64,000 nucleotides of DNA, from contig OY829537.1 of assembly GCA_963691705.1 (NCBI GenBank), forward strand, positions 25,792,078-25,856,077, given 5' to 3'. How positions within the stretch are numbered: the stretch's first letter is position 1; every line of letters begins with the position of its first letter. The position numbers were made by a program, and so were the translations under genes. Under the pieces are notes generated by a model. It saw nothing but the letters and a program-made list of their open reading frames with translations. It had not been told where the DNA came from and did no database searches. Below, in pieces: positions 1-11,385 of the stretch. The stretch comes from Viola odorata. Lineage: Eukaryota; Streptophyta; Magnoliopsida; Malpighiales; Violaceae.

Positions 1-1085
1 GAGTATATGTAGAATGTGTTGTTACTCCGATGGTCCCTATGGAAAGCCTGGACAAAACCATTTCTATAATTTATAGTTATGGCATTGAGAGCCTTTCGGC
101 TCGCAAACAGTGCCCATGTGACATCCTTCATCACTTCATACAGCTGATCAAGAGACAAGAAAACAAAAGGTAAATGATAATATTTCATAGTTAAACTATT
201 GCGAGAATTTATCTATACGCACCTCTACTTGTTCTGCTTGATTGACTGGCTTGCTGTACCGGTTGATTACTACCTGGGACAACTTGACCTGTGCTGTTGT
301 GATTTCAGCAGTAGCATTCAAAATGTTCCACATGCGCAATACCGGGCGCTGCAGAATTTCATACCGAAGGCCAGAAGCTAAGGTATTTAGTGATTTTTTT
401 GTGTAGGTCCTTGTGAAATGCCATGTTAGAATGGTCAGGAGCCCAATCAAAATGGCAAGCATGACCTGCATAAACTCCATTATACTCTAAATTTGTAGAT
501 GAACTGATTTATCAATAATGGATGGTGTTCACAATGCATGAGTAACACATGGTGAAGCATGTGTTTGATATACATCAGTTAGTATTAGAAGTTTAGTAAA
601 ATTTATTAGTACAATTAGCTTTTCCTTTTTCCATACAAACTGCAAAAAGAAATGAGTATACATGATCAAAAATCTGTTCCATTTAATGCGTCTATCGTTA
701 TTTTTTTTATAATGGTCTGTCTAGTGTTATTAATTGCATTTATGTGAACATCAGAAAAGGGTGATTCACGTTGAATTTCTAGTTTGCAGAGGAAGATTAG
801 ACGAACCATGATTGCTAGGCGAACAACGAAGACGCTGTAGTATGATGTGAGACAGTGAGAACTTGCATACTGAAACTCCTCCTGTTGTTCCTCAACATCT
901 CTGTGCAAGAATCTTCTACCACTTCCATTGCCTGTACTGTTCATTCTACAAGAAGAAGCGAAATTCAAGATCCTGTCAAACACACTCCTTGTCCTCGACG
1001 GACATCGCTTTGGTGCGTGAGGAAGTGGAGAACATTCGGAGCAGCTGCTGCTACTAAAACAGTTAGTGTCAGCTTTCTCTGCCAT
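1..1085 (-). CDS. HK1: HK1/AHK1-type osmosensor histidine kinase, 5' part (exons 1-3, partial)
   Basis: Three minus-strand exons join in frame with canonical GT/AG borders: exon 1 807-1085 (93 codons), exon 2 223-465 (81 codons), exon 3 1-143, which runs off the window. The ATG at 1083-1085 is the likely start; upstream in-frame codons look like leader. The product has a short Ser-rich basic N-terminus, an acidic patch (DVEEQQEEFQY near residue 64), then a hydrophobic segment around residues 84-109 spanning the exon 1/2 junction (RLAIM then VMLAILIGLLTILTW), and a helical extracellular start (TAQVKLS, then MKDVTWALFASRKALNAI). This pattern matches plant AHK1, a plasma-membrane hybrid histidine kinase linked to osmotic sensing in Arabidopsis. 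CHASE-like, kinase and receiver domains would lie beyond the left edge. No stop or frameshift is seen, so this is probably a working host gene. Recognition was from family memory, not a search. Confidence 0.85.
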
Positions 1086-3760
1086 TTCTTCTTTTTGGTG
1101 GTTTATTTTCCTCGACTGGCTTGGAAATACAAAAAGATGAGTATGTGGAACTATGCCAAAGAAGTTATTCTTTGAAATGTGTATGAAAGACAGGAAGGAG
1201 GAGAGGGGTCTGGACTGGCTTGGCTTGGCTTTGTATGTGGTGTTAATATGCATGTGTCATTCTCCACTTTTTGAAGGCAAAGGCACATTTTGGTCTTGAA
1301 AATATGTAGGAAGTGGGATGTTTTTATTCCATATTATCATCCACCATATTCTTCCCACTGCTCTCTCTCTACTCTCTAAAATCCTTTTTTTATTTTGCAG
1401 AATTCAAGTTTTGTGATTGAGTGGCCACAGGAATTTAAGCTGTATATTAAAAAACAACTGGTCAAATGAAAACCTTTTATTTTATTTATTATCATAAAAG
1501 ACCTTTTTTATTTAATTTGTTATGCAGGAAAGGAGAGAGGTCGTGGCTGAAGCAGACTGATTGAAACTAAAAACTTCTTCATGGCCATTTGTTTGTCATA
1601 TATTCGGACTTAAATTATCAGGAGTTATGTTGAAGTGGGTCATTGTAGTACCAAAGAAGACAAAAGAAAATGGGTCATCTCATCTTGGTCCACAACAACA
1701 ACTGTTTAAGACATGAAAGAATGAATCCTAGCTAAAAAGGAAACCAGGTCTCAACTTTAATTTAGAAAAATTGATGGCTGTTTAGCTGCCAGAACAAGGA
1801 GTTTGAAGAATGATAGTTATTACTAGCTAGGCTAGCGAGCCCCGTGTTACATCAAATTTCACACCTCAATTTAGATAAGTAATGGGATTATTAATATTTG
1901 TCAATCTTATCACTAATAGCACATCCTAGCATTTACGTGAGTGAGCATAACGGAATATTCTAGAAATAATTTACCATGAAACAGAAGTATTCTTCAAGAC
2001 ACCATGGACTCATTGGTCACTAGTGGAAAGATTGGAGTTAAATTCGGCCACTCCTTTCCTTTCTGCCGATGAAAAGAAAAAAAAATATTTAGTAAAAAAA
2101 GAAGTGGAGTGGTTTTTTCTTTGGGTTTCTTTATGTGTAGTCGGTTAAAAATTGAAATGATGTGCATTTGATTACATAGGATCACATAGCAGAAATGATG
2201 TGTTTTAGATTTTAAAAAACTTGATACCATAAAACCAAAGGTTGCTCCGGAAAAGTTTTTTTCTTTTTTTCTTTTTGTCCACTCAGACTCTTCCGAATAA
2301 AATATCAATTTAATTTGATTATTGTTATAGTTTTTGAAAAAAATGACGATTCTATCCATATAAATTGCTTTATTTCTAAATTAATCTCAAACCAATTATA
2401 ATCCACTTACTTCCCCTATTCAGGTTCATTGTGATGTGGAAAAAATAAAGCAAATTTGTTTTAAACTAGCATGCACTATGTTTCTTCTTTTCGGATCGAG
2501 ATAAAATTCTTATGTTATTTATTCCACGTGACAGATGGATAGATGATAAAAAAATTACAATTTTTTAGTTTTTTTTTCTAAATTAAATCTGAAAATCCAA
2601 TATTGACTAATGTGAAAAGGAGGATTTGTGTTTATTAATCAAAGATAGAGAGCATGATCGAGCATGCAACCCATGGCTTGACTTTTTTGATCCTTCGTCC
2701 TCTAGAAAACAGCTTTTGTGATCTCCACTTCAGTACTCCATCTTCTTCAAGGTGTAGTACAATACAATATATAGCTCATAATTAATGCTAATGGCTCTAC
2801 TTTAGTGCTTTCAACAAAACCACTAAACTAAGCCTATGGGATGAAGGATTAAAAGAGGAAGGAAAGGAAGAGAAAGGAAAATTTTAAACTTTCTTTTGCA
2901 TGGGAAAAAATTGCTGAAGGAAATCAAAGGGAAAAGAAGGGAATAAGGAGAAAATAAATTGTAAAATTTTTCTCCCTGATCCACAAAAAATTTCCTCCCA
3001 TAAGTGGGAGGAAAAGGAAAAAAATTAGAGACTGAACTTTAAAAAGGAAAGAAAGTCATAGGTTTGGGCTTGGGCCATGAGCTTTAAAGGAAATTTCCTT
3101 TCTTTTCCCTTGTGTATAAAAAATACAGTTACAAATTCCCTTTCTCTCCTCTCCTTCCCTTTCCTTTCCCGCGTTAAACTTCCCCTCTTTTCCTTCGTGC
3201 ATTTAAGTTCCCATACAGAATATAAAGAAAATGAGGTAATATATTTATTTTTTTTCGAAAATTTTATGTCAAATTTATTCTTTCACTCATATATAATCAT
3301 TTACTTCATAAATGATGAAATTTATTATTTTTATCTTATACAATTTTAATAATAAACTCATTATTAGTGGTAAATTATCTCACCATTTAATTATGTGAAT
3401 GAATGTAAATAACGAGTTGGCAATTCTCACGATAGTGTAAATTTTTTACTAAAAGCAACTTCACTAAGTGCCCACCTATCACCATATACTATGTATTTCT
3501 TATGGATAGCAAAATTATAAACAAGGAGGAGATTTATGATCCACAATAGATTTTGTTTTCAATGCAAAGTTGTCATCTTTAGAAGGAAAAAAACCAAAAT
3601 AAATGTAAAAAGTTGCTAGTGGCACTTTTCTTCCTTACCCGAAGCTTAAGAGTCACCTCCTTTTCTTTGTTTATTCCGCCAAGTTCATCTACTAGTGAAA
3701 CATACTTATCCTTATAGTTTAATTAATGCCATGAGTGCAAAGGTGAAGTTAGGGTAACTT
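1086..3760. other. Intergenic DNA upstream of HK1
   Basis: AT-rich, low-complexity sequence with no coding region I can support; the few open frames are short and unlike known proteins. The first few hundred bases should hold the HK1 5' UTR and promoter (minus-strand transcription), but no element stands out. Confidence 0.5.
2845..3215. repeat. Purine-rich/pyrimidine-rich imperfect inverted repeat
   Basis: The left half (about 2850-3050) is a run of GGAAAGGAAGAG-type purine sequence; the right half (about 3090-3200) is its rough reverse complement. Both outer ends carry TATGGGA-like and GAAGG...AAAAGAGG sequence in inverted orientation. It could be a decayed MITE or simple-sequence expansion. 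No target duplication was found. Confidence 0.3.
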
Positions 3761-3772
3761 ATAAATCTAATC

Positions 3773-3805
3773 TATCATTTACTAAAGGCTTTTACTAACC
3801 TGCCC
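3773..3805 (+). repeat. Left arm of a 33-bp inverted repeat (partner 24098-24130)
   Basis: This 33-bp segment matches the reverse complement of 24098-24130 at 26 of 33 positions, ending in CTAACCTGCCC versus CTAACCTACCC. Just inside it a 9-bp stem hairpin forms (CTAACCTGC ... GCAGATTAG). With the LARD subtracted the two arms are about 5.6 kb apart and enclose all the captured gene fragments, so they may be the ends of one composite element. No target duplication could be assigned. Confidence 0.4.
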
Positions 3806-3826
3806 TGTGCAGATTAGCAGAATTTT

Positions 3827-3935
3827 TTCCCAAAAAATTGTATTTTATAAACTTATTTCTCATTGTCTAGTACTTTTAAACTTAATTACTAACTAATGGT
3901 CATTTTGTCCATGTCACCTCTGCATGAGTTTTTTA
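3827..3935 (+). repeat. Subterminal dispersed repeat (inverted relative to 23216-23548)
   Basis: About 110-125 bp beginning near AATTTTTTCCCAAAAAATTG, with conserved words CTAATGGTCATTTTGTCC and ATGTCA. It occurs in reverse complement twice at 23.2-23.5 kb and in traces near 5720-5760. It sits just inside the inverted-repeat arm at 3773. Confidence 0.6.
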
Positions 3936-3948
3936 TTAAAATATGGCA

Positions 3949-4890
3949 TTTAAAAAACTTTATTCTCAAAATAGGGTAGTTTTAAACTTAATTATCAAAA
4001 TAAGGCAGTTTGTGATATGTAGGATCCATATTACCATTATACAGTTAAACCTCGATAAATGAATGTCCGATAAACGAATAACCTCGCCAAATGAATAATT
4101 TTCTCCCAAATGAATAATTTTCTCCGGTCCCGACTTGGGCAAATGGGCTAAATGAATAACCTCGCTAAATGCATTAACGAATAATTTTTTTTGAATCCTT
4201 AAAGACCCCATGTAAATATAAATGAATAATCATTAAAATTCATAAGATATATATATATCCTAAAAACAAAAATATTTCTTCCAATCAACAATGTTCATAC
4301 AAGAAGTCATTTCTTCACAAAAAAAGCGTCTAAAGTTGTTTGTTTTTTCCTTCCACCAAAAATATATATAGTAGTTTGTAGGTAGGTTAGGTACATTGTC
4401 TTAGTCTCTAAGTATTCCATACATAGAATATTATTATTAGTACATGTTGCATGTATTTAGACTCTAAGTATTCCATACATAGAATCTTATAAGTACATGA
4501 TGCATGTACATAGTCTATATACGTATTTGTACATTAAATGTAAAATAAATAATCATACGAAAAAATAAAAATGTAAAAATACTATCTAAATGAATAAAAA
4601 TTCATTTATCGATAAATGAATAATATATTCATTTATCGATAAGTAAATAAACTCACTAAACGAATATTTTTTGCTGGTCCCAAGAGCATTCATTTATCGA
4701 GGTTTAACTGTACTAATATACGTCATCAATTTCTTTCAAATTAATTAATTAATTAATTGTTTACTAATTATATTGATTGTTTTGATCGCCTCCTCCGCCG
4801 CCGACCTCACCGTCGCCTCCTCACAGTCCCGTCTCATCGTTTCTCACTCGCCGTCTCATCGTTTCGCACTAGAGGTTTTTACGCCCTAAG
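3949..4890 (+). repeat. Duplicated 5' flank block, copy 1 (split by an Emigrant-like element)
   Basis: The block (CTCAAAATAGGGTAGTTTTA onward, then GATCGCCTCCTCC...TCACAGTC) is the promoter/5' UTR side of the PSRP5 copy. The same sequence recurs at 5777-6150 in front of the CHX fragment, and a 57-bp piece again at 7166-7222. Copy 1 is interrupted by the element at 4042-4710; copy 2 is not. Confidence 0.75.
4042..4710. mobile_element. Emigrant/pogo-like (Tc1/mariner superfamily) non-autonomous element
   Basis: A 669-bp element with perfect 24-bp terminal inverted repeats beginning CAGTTAAACCTCGATAAATG, flanked by the TA dinucleotide at 4040-4041 and 4711-4712. TIRs starting CAGT-AAACCTC-ATAAAT are typical of the Emigrant/Lemi1 group of pogo-like elements. 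The interior is AT-rich with repeated AATGAATAA words and has no transposase frame. The paralogous sequence at 5861-5875 reads straight across a single TA, so it is a natural empty site and proves both ends. Confidence 0.9.
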
Positions 4891-5051
4891 TTTCATCTCT
4901 TGTACCAACTTCAATCAATTTTCAGATTCATATTAGCTTTACTGCTGAATGTTGATTACCCCCCTGCGTATCCACCCCATCTACGCAAACGCTCACAGAC
5001 TAGAAAACCAAATGTAAAATCGTATAGAATTCAGAAAAAGAAAAAGAAAAC

Positions 5052-5659
5052 ATGTCTTTGTTTCTCTACTCCAATCCCTCTTTCACATCTCTCCCGCCTC
5101 TTTCATCTTCACCTTCCTCATGTTCATCTCCGGCTCTGGCTCTCATGGCTCCTCCAGGTACCAAACCTTATCCAATCAAATACTTCCCATTACTTTTCTA
5201 TTTCGGACATTTCATCGAGCAGGTGGTGCTCAAATTGATTCTATAATTTTTGTTAGGCGTCGGTTGAGTTACTTGGGTAATTATAGTATCTAATCTCTTT
5301 AATTTCTTTTTCTTGCAGCTGTTTTGAGGATTCCCATGAAACCCATTCATCTCCCCACCAAATTTTTTGGTAGAATCCGAGTCCAAGGCAGAAATGGTGT
5401 TTTTGTTGTCAAAGCTGCTTCTTCAGAAGCCGAGAGTTCGACTGGGCAGCCTCCAGCAGAACCCAAAGATGGGGCTTCTGTGGTGGCGGTTGACAAGCTG
5501 CCATTGGAGTAAAAAATACAGGAGAGGTTGGCGAAGAAGTTGAAGATAAAGTTGGCGAAAAAGATTAGACTCCGCAGGAAGAGGCTTGTCCGCAGGAGGA
5601 GATTGAGGAAGAAGGGCAGATGGCCACCTTCCAAGATGAAAAAAAATAAGAATGTGTAA
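5052..5659 (+). pseudogene. PSRP5: Plastid ribosomal protein PSRP5-like gene with an internal stop
   Basis: Two exons: 5052-5157 and 5319-5659, joined by a GT-AG intron that keeps the frame (APP then AVLRIPMKP). Exon 1 gives a Ser/Pro-rich stretch suited to a chloroplast transit peptide. Exon 2 gives an acidic-to-neutral middle and, after a TAA at 5510-5512, an in-frame 48-codon tail that is very basic (KKIRLRRKRLVRRRRLRKKG, WPPSKMKKNKNV) and ends at a stop at 5657. That C-terminal tail is the hallmark of PSRP5, a small plastid-specific protein of the 50S ribosomal subunit. The stop removes the RNA-binding tail, so this copy should be inactive; a functional copy must exist elsewhere. The retained intron shows it was copied as DNA, not from mRNA. 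A sequence error at the stop cannot be excluded. Confidence 0.75.
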
Positions 5660-5776
5660 ACAATCCATCTCTTCTTTTTGTTTGTTTTGGAATTTTAATT
5701 TGGATTTTGATACATTAAATTATTTTTTAATATTTAATAACGGATGCAGAGGGAGTTTTTTATCGCAATATGGTTT

Positions 5777-6150
5777 TTAAAAATCTTTATTCTCAAAATA
5801 GGGTAGTTTTAAACTTAATTACCAAAATAAGGTAGTTCGTGACATGTAGGATCCATATTACCATTATACTAATACATGTCATCAATTTCTTTTAAATTTA
5901 CTAATTAATTAATTATTTACATAAAACAAAATATTTAAAAGGATCAAACAGTTGCCAAAAAAGCCTTCTCCCTCCACCATTACCCTTAATCTCCATCTCC
6001 ACTCTCTAGTGCCTCCTCTCCTTGGCATTCTTTTCAATTACCAAATCGTAGCGCGGAAGTCAGATTTTGATCGCCTCCTCCTCAGCCGTTGACCTCGTCA
6101 TCGCCTCCTCCTCACAGTCGTCGTCTCATCATTTCTCACTCACCTTTTCT
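5777..6150 (+). repeat. Duplicated 5' flank block, copy 2 (uninterrupted)
   Basis: Matches 3949-4041 plus 4711-4870, including the same CTCAAAATAGGGTAGTTTTA start and the GATCGCCTCCTCC ... TTTCTCACTC segment, with an extra stretch of about 125 bp in the middle (5905-6060). It places PSRP5-type upstream sequence directly in front of the CHX fragment. Confidence 0.75.
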
Positions 6151-6183
6151 GTCTCTGCTTGTTTCTAAACTGGTAGGCCAATA

Positions 6184-7165
6184 TTGAAACTTTTCGTTGG
6201 GAAGCCAGGTGAAGGCAGGCCAGCGAAGGACTTACACGTCTATGTTATAATCTCCTTGGCAATGGTGAGTGTCTTCTTTACTAATAATTTCAAACTGTTT
6301 CTTCATTATGGGCCTTTCATCATTGATCTTGCTGTACCAACCGGATCAGCACTTGGGGCTTCCATTGTCAATTTGTTGGATGTGGTTCAGGATTACTTTA
6401 TTCCATTGTTCATCACAGTATGTGCGATGAGGATAGATTAAGATGCCCTCCATGAAATTTCTAAGCTAGCTTCCCTTGCAACAACTTCCATTTCAATTTC
6501 TTTGACAAAATTCATCATGTCTTTCCTATCACAAACCTACTTTTGGAAGATGCCAACAAATGATGCTATTGCTTTCCATCTTCTAATGTGTGCCAAAGGC
6601 GTTTCTGAACTCGCCATCTATAGCTACTTTAGTGACATCCAGGTAACCAATGAGCTAAATTCCCTCTTGAACCTGCATTTAGACTGCAAAATAAATCAAT
6701 AAAATACAAATCATGACAATTATGAACTTGTTATGATATTCCTTTGGTTTATCAATTTGCCGATGGTTTGCAGCTTTTAAGTCACGAAAATATGCTCACA
6801 TGGTTTTAAGTGTCCTTATCTTCGGAGGGATTGTGTCAATGCTTGTGAAATACTTATACACTCCAACAAAAAGATACACAGGGAACGAAAAGAGAAACCT
6901 GATGAATGTTGATCTAGATTCAGATCTTAGAATCATTTCTTGCATACATGCACCAGGGGATGTGAGGGCAGTCCTGAAGCTTCTTGATGCCTCTTGTAGG
7001 GGTGATTCTCTTCTCGCGATAGATGTCCTTCACCTTATCAAGCTTGTTGCACAATCTACACCTATCCTTATTGAACATTCTAAGGATATGGTCATCCTAT
7101 GCAATTACTTCTACTTGGTCAATGTCATTCGTTTGCTCAACAAATTTGAGCAGAACAATCAGGGA
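6184..7165 (+). pseudogene. CHX-family cation/H+ exchanger (CPA2) gene fragment
   Basis: Reading frames at 6184-6441, 6442-6642 and 6774-7165 together give the later transmembrane part and the start of the C-terminal cytosolic domain of a plant CHX transporter: RPAKDLHVYVI, SVFFTNNFKLFLHYGPFI, AVPTGSALGASIVN, FIPLFITVCAMRID, SFLSQTYFWKMPTNDA, then SVLIFGGIVSMLVKYLYTPT, KRNLMN, RIISCIHAPGDVRAVLKLLD. CHX proteins exchange K+ or other cations for H+ in endomembranes. A TAA interrupts at 6439-6441. A GT-AG intron is kept (6643-6773) and a frameshift follows it near 6800. The N-terminal two-fifths and most of the C-terminus are missing; the end runs straight into a copy of the flank repeat at 7166. 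It is a captured genomic fragment, not a working transporter. Confidence 0.85.
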
Positions 7166-7222
7166 TGGTCAATTTCTTTTAAATTTACCAATTAATTAAT
7201 TATTTGCGTGAAACAAAATGTT
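7166..7222 (+). repeat. Third partial copy of the flank repeat
   Basis: GGTCAATTTCTTTTAAATTT onward matches 5879-5941 closely. It marks the junction where the CHX fragment ends and suggests that repeat-mediated joining assembled the fragment cluster. Confidence 0.7.
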
Positions 7223-7272
7223 TAAAAGCCTCTAATCATAGCAAAGAGAACAGGAAAAAAAAAGGCTAAAAG

Positions 7273-7485
7273 CTTCTGCTCCTTCTTGCTCTCTGCGAAC
7301 TATCTGTCCTTGTAGCCACTGCTGGTCGCCCCGCCAGAAACCCTTTCCAGGTCGTTGGCCAAGTCTACTGTGACCCTTGCCGTGCTGGCTTCTAGACCTC
7401 AAAAACCACTTTCATCACTGGTGCGAAGATGAGGATTGAATGCACGGAGAGGAAGACCCCGCGTGCTGCAGCGCAGAGCAAAGCC
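7273..7485 (+). pseudogene. Pollen Ole e 1-like (extensin-family) gene fragment
   Basis: The frame from 7273 encodes a hydrophobic leader (LLLLALCELSVLVATA) followed by RPARNPFQVVGQVYCDPCRA and GF, a stop TAG at 7393-7395, then TSKTTFITGAKMRIECTERK in the same frame. The YCDPCRAGF...GAKMRIEC pattern is the N-terminal half of the pollen Ole e 1 domain, with its conserved cysteines, found in secreted cell-wall proteins. No initiation codon is visible and the C-terminal half is absent. The stop lies where relatives usually have Glu, fitting GAG to TAG. It is a third captured gene piece next to PSRP5 and CHX. Confidence 0.75.
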
Positions 7486-7619
7486 ATGCCTATTAAGGCT
7501 ATGGCAAAAGAGAAAATATACTCCGTGTGACTAGTATTTATACTCTGTATAAAATAAATTAAAAAAGAGAAAATCACACTTGAACTATCTTCAAAAGAGA
7601 AACGAACTAAAAATCACGC

Positions 7620-10225
7620 TGTTGATACCCGAATTTTGACACGATTAACTCAAGTCGTTCATTTTTTCGCTCATTCCTGATCTTATTATTATTATTATTT
7701 CCATTTATTTACTATTTATTATCTTGTTTTATTTTATTTCATGTCATTTTATTTTATTTTGTATGTATTTTCCGTTCGAACTTTTATCGATTCCAAATTA
7801 AATTTCTCGTATCATTGGATCGAACCCCAAAAAATAATCATACTCATTTTCACTTTCACTTTACTTTACATTTTTTACTCATTCTTTCCTGTCCACTATC
7901 CGAACACCATCATCTCTTCCCTTTCAATTTATTAAACACCATCATCACACCTTCTTCATTTTTTTCTTTAAAAGAATCCAATTTCAATTGGATCCGATTA
8001 TAAACAAGATCATCCCATTTCAATCGGGAGGAGCCATCACAATTTCACAAAATAATCGCCCAAATCTGCCACCTCCAAAAAATACACAAACAAACAGACC
8101 CAATTTACTTCCCCAAATAATCAAACCCATCTCCGATTTCAATCAATACAAGCCCAACACCCGAACAACCAATCAACTATAACCCGAGTCCACCCCCCAA
8201 CCTGAAACCAGACCCAAAATCAACATCAGCCGCGCCAGCCGGCCACTATCCCTCGCCGTCGCACCAGCCAATCACAAACCCACCGCCGCTCCACCACAGA
8301 AACCCTCACCTCCGCCGCTGCCAACCCAACTGCTCCTCCGGCACAACCAAATAACCAAAACCAAATTAACCCACGAACGACCAACAAACCAAAGCCAAAT
8401 TAACCCCCATCAAACCCGACCCAGCAAAACCGCATCCCACCGTCGCTGTGGCTTCCCAGTCGTCGCCTCCACCGACCGCCGCATCGCCGCTGCTCAATCT
8501 CTTCCTCTGCTTTCAGCGTTGTCCGACCCTCCTTTGACTAAACCGAACCCGCCGCCGCCAGCTACCATCTACCCAGCCGGCCATCTCGTCACCGCGGTTC
8601 GCTGCTCCAACCACCACCACCCCTCGGCCGAAAAGAAGCAAAGAAAAAGAAATGGAAAAAGAATAAGGGAGGAGGAGAAGAGAGGGCTGCAATGAAGGAA
8701 GGAAAATGGAATAAGGAAGAAAAGAAATAAAAGGAAAGAATGAAGAGAAAAAAAGAGTGATGTTGGTGTCGTTGAAACAAGGAAATAAAAGAATGAAAGG
8801 ATTGAGTAATGGGCCGCGGCCCTATAGTAAAAATGGGTGTTATGGACTGGGGCCCGAAAATGAAGGAATGGAAGAAACGGGCTGCGGCCCAAGTTTTTCT
8901 AATTAAAATCGGTACTAACTTTTTTCCATTTTTTTAGGTACCGAGTTCGCGATTACCATCCTGATTGATTATTCTGCCAACTTTAATGGGTAAGGGATTC
9001 CATTTTTATTAATATTTAATCATTTGAAATTTATTTGTGAGTCCCTTACTTATACGCGTTTATTTGTCTATTTTGTTCGTATGTTTTATTTGCACGCTCG
9101 TCGTGATGATGCCCCAATGAGCTTGTTGGAGCTCGACGAGGAGTTCGATGCGTCATTGCCAATTGCAAAGCTCGAATGGAGAATTTAATTGTTGTATTTA
9201 TTTATTTGGGAATTTGTAATTAATTTGTAATATTTATTTGCAGTATTTATCTATTTTATTATTAATTGTTGCCACTAATCTTTGATCTACAGGTAAAGCT
9301 CTCCAGGTATGTTTTCCTTTTTCCCTTCTTTATTTTGGATAAACGTATTTTAATGCGTGATTGTTAGAATTCGAATTAATCTGTTTGCATGATGCTTATA
9401 CCAATGAATGTGCTTTATTTTATGCTTGTTTCGTGTGCGGCTTTGTCCCCACGAATTTACGCTTTTATTTTGATGAATGTGTTCCGTGTGCGGCTTCGAC
9501 CCCACGAATGTTTTTTTATTATTTATGCTATCTTGGCGAATGTGTTATGTGCGCGGCTTCGACCCCACCCCGGTTTTTCTCTTTTCAACGTGTTTTCTCG
9601 CATTCACTCAAAACGGTACTTTGCTAGCCTATGCATGCTTAGAACCACTTAGTAAATAGGATTTAATCACGTGCATTGGCCCGATGATGATAGTGATCCA
9701 TCGTTGTTCACTAAGGTCGTCGCTTTGGTAAAGATTAATAAAACGGTAGTAATCCCACCTAATTTGGCATGTAATCGGACTAATTTTGAACTCGGCTAAA
9801 TATAACCGGAATAGGTGTGAAACCAACCTTTTTATCTTTTAGAGGATAAAAAATGTTATTTTCTATTAAACAACTCGACAACAATTAGGATAAAATCAAT
9901 CTCACAAATTTAAGAACTAAAGTGACGATCCCCTTGAGGGCCCAAATTACTTGTTTTCAACATGATTTTTAAACACCTCTTTTTTTAGAACCGGTAACCT
10001 TTTTAAGGATGAGACTCGGGTGCCTAACACCTTCCCAAGTCCATAATGCGACCCCGAACCATCGTTCTCGGGTTTAGACCCTTTTCATTTGTGCCTTAGT
10101 TTTATTTTATTTTCTTCCTTTTTTGGACATTATAGGTTTTCCCTAAACCTTAGAAAAATAGGGTGGCGACTTCATTGTTATGTGATTTTCATTGCGTCCC
10201 GAATTTCGCTCGCGACGGTGCGACA
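7620..10225 (+). repeat. 5' LTR of the LARD
   Basis: Begins TGTTGATACCCG and ends GGTGCGACA. A GC-rich proline/arginine-codon-like stretch (about 8200-8620) and a later T-rich half are both present in the 3' LTR. Short open frames inside occur identically in both LTRs and look like no known protein. Confidence 0.95.
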
Positions 10226-11385
10226 GTTTGGCGACTTCACTGGGGAGTTTAGGGTCGAAGCCGGAATTATTTGTTTGAGGTGTTTATTTGTGTTGTTTGA
10301 TTATTTATTCGCTTTGATATCAACTGTTGTATTCTCACGTGCATTTCACGCATAATGCCCTTCCGCCGGGCCCTTCCCAAATAGGATTAGGTTGGTATTA
10401 GTGAAGCCCTGATGGACTTAGGTCCCAGTAAGCTTTCATGAACCCTAAACTCGGACTAGAACCCCTAAATGGATGAGCGCCCTGATGGACTTAGGTCCCA
10501 GTAAGCAATCACATATCCATTTACTGAGGGACCACTTTTATGGTATCGTCCGGGAGCCTTTCAGCCAGTTAGAAATAGTTGAAATTACCCGACATATGCA
10601 TCATGATCGTATGTATATTTCCAAAATGCCTCATTATTGCCATGATTCTCCATTTTTTTTTACCATCATACCATGATAATTCTTGTTGCGATACAAGGTT
10701 TCATTTTTTTTTCCCTTGCGATGCTATGATTCTATTTTCTTTCTTGTGATACCATGATTCTTTTTTTTCCTATGATTTTACTCACCTTTATATACATTCT
10801 CCATTCAGATGCTACTGATTAGGATCCATTTTTTGTCATCCTTGCAGAAGGAGGGCACGAAGAGAGTTTGGTGGAATTGCTCCTCTAACATGTCCACTCA
10901 TCAAGGAGCATTTAATTACATATCTAGTTCATTATATTTTTTGTTGTACTTAGTGATGAGTTGTAATTATTTTTGACACTATTACCTATTAAAACGAAAT
11001 TCATATATTTTTTATTACTGTATAGTTTTTATTATACTTATTTACATTTTTGTTTATAACCAGGCTTGAAGGAGACAAATTAGATCCTCGGGGTCCAAAA
11101 TCTCTCATTTTCGATTAGTCGTAATTTGTCTTGCCCCAAGACATAAACTGTCAGAAAAGATGAAATTAAAGCGTGTCCAACTACTTCGCTTTGCTCAGAT
11201 CACCCTAACACTCCAACACCCCGACACCATACCCAATGGATGTTTCTCATACCATATCAATATCGTTAATCCTTTAACACATGCATGAATTTCATGCTAC
11301 TAATGGATTGAATTTTGTATCTTGACAGGTGATGATCCATGGGAGATTGAGAAGGAGATAATTCGGATTTGATTCCAACATCGTC
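10226..11385 (+). other. Untranslated leader of the LARD
   Basis: No coding sequence seen. It contains a direct repeat (GCCCTGATGGACTTAGGTCC at 10402 and again at 10478) and T-rich repeats of CATGATTCT about 10620-10770. By position it may hold packaging or dimerisation signals. Confidence 0.5.
10229..10246 (+). other. Primer binding site of the LARD
   Basis: TGGCGACTTCACTGGGGA lies three bases after the LTR end. It begins with the TGG expected opposite a tRNA 3' CCA and resembles the tRNA-Arg-type primer site described for Ogre/Tat elements. The exact tRNA was not checked. Confidence 0.75.

Noticed and set aside
3773..3820. Helitron 3' terminus
   Set aside because: There is a hairpin, but no CTRR end at the right distance and no 5' TC terminus; the inverted match at 24098 argues for a TIR-type element instead.
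3966..4211. 81-residue minus-strand ORF over the Emigrant-like left end
   Set aside because: It spans the element boundary and encodes the repeated TIR-proximal words; not a transposase.
8569..8892. 107-residue minus-strand ORF in the LTR (also 20715-21038)
   Set aside because: Phe/Leu/Ser-rich product from a purine-rich stretch; identical in both LTRs simply because the LTRs are nearly identical.
9361..9659. Overlapping ORFs of 60-88 residues, repeated at 21507-21805
   Set aside because: They lie in the LARD LTRs, overlap in three frames and contain a local repeat (GTGCGGCTTCGACCCCAC); no sign of coding constraint.
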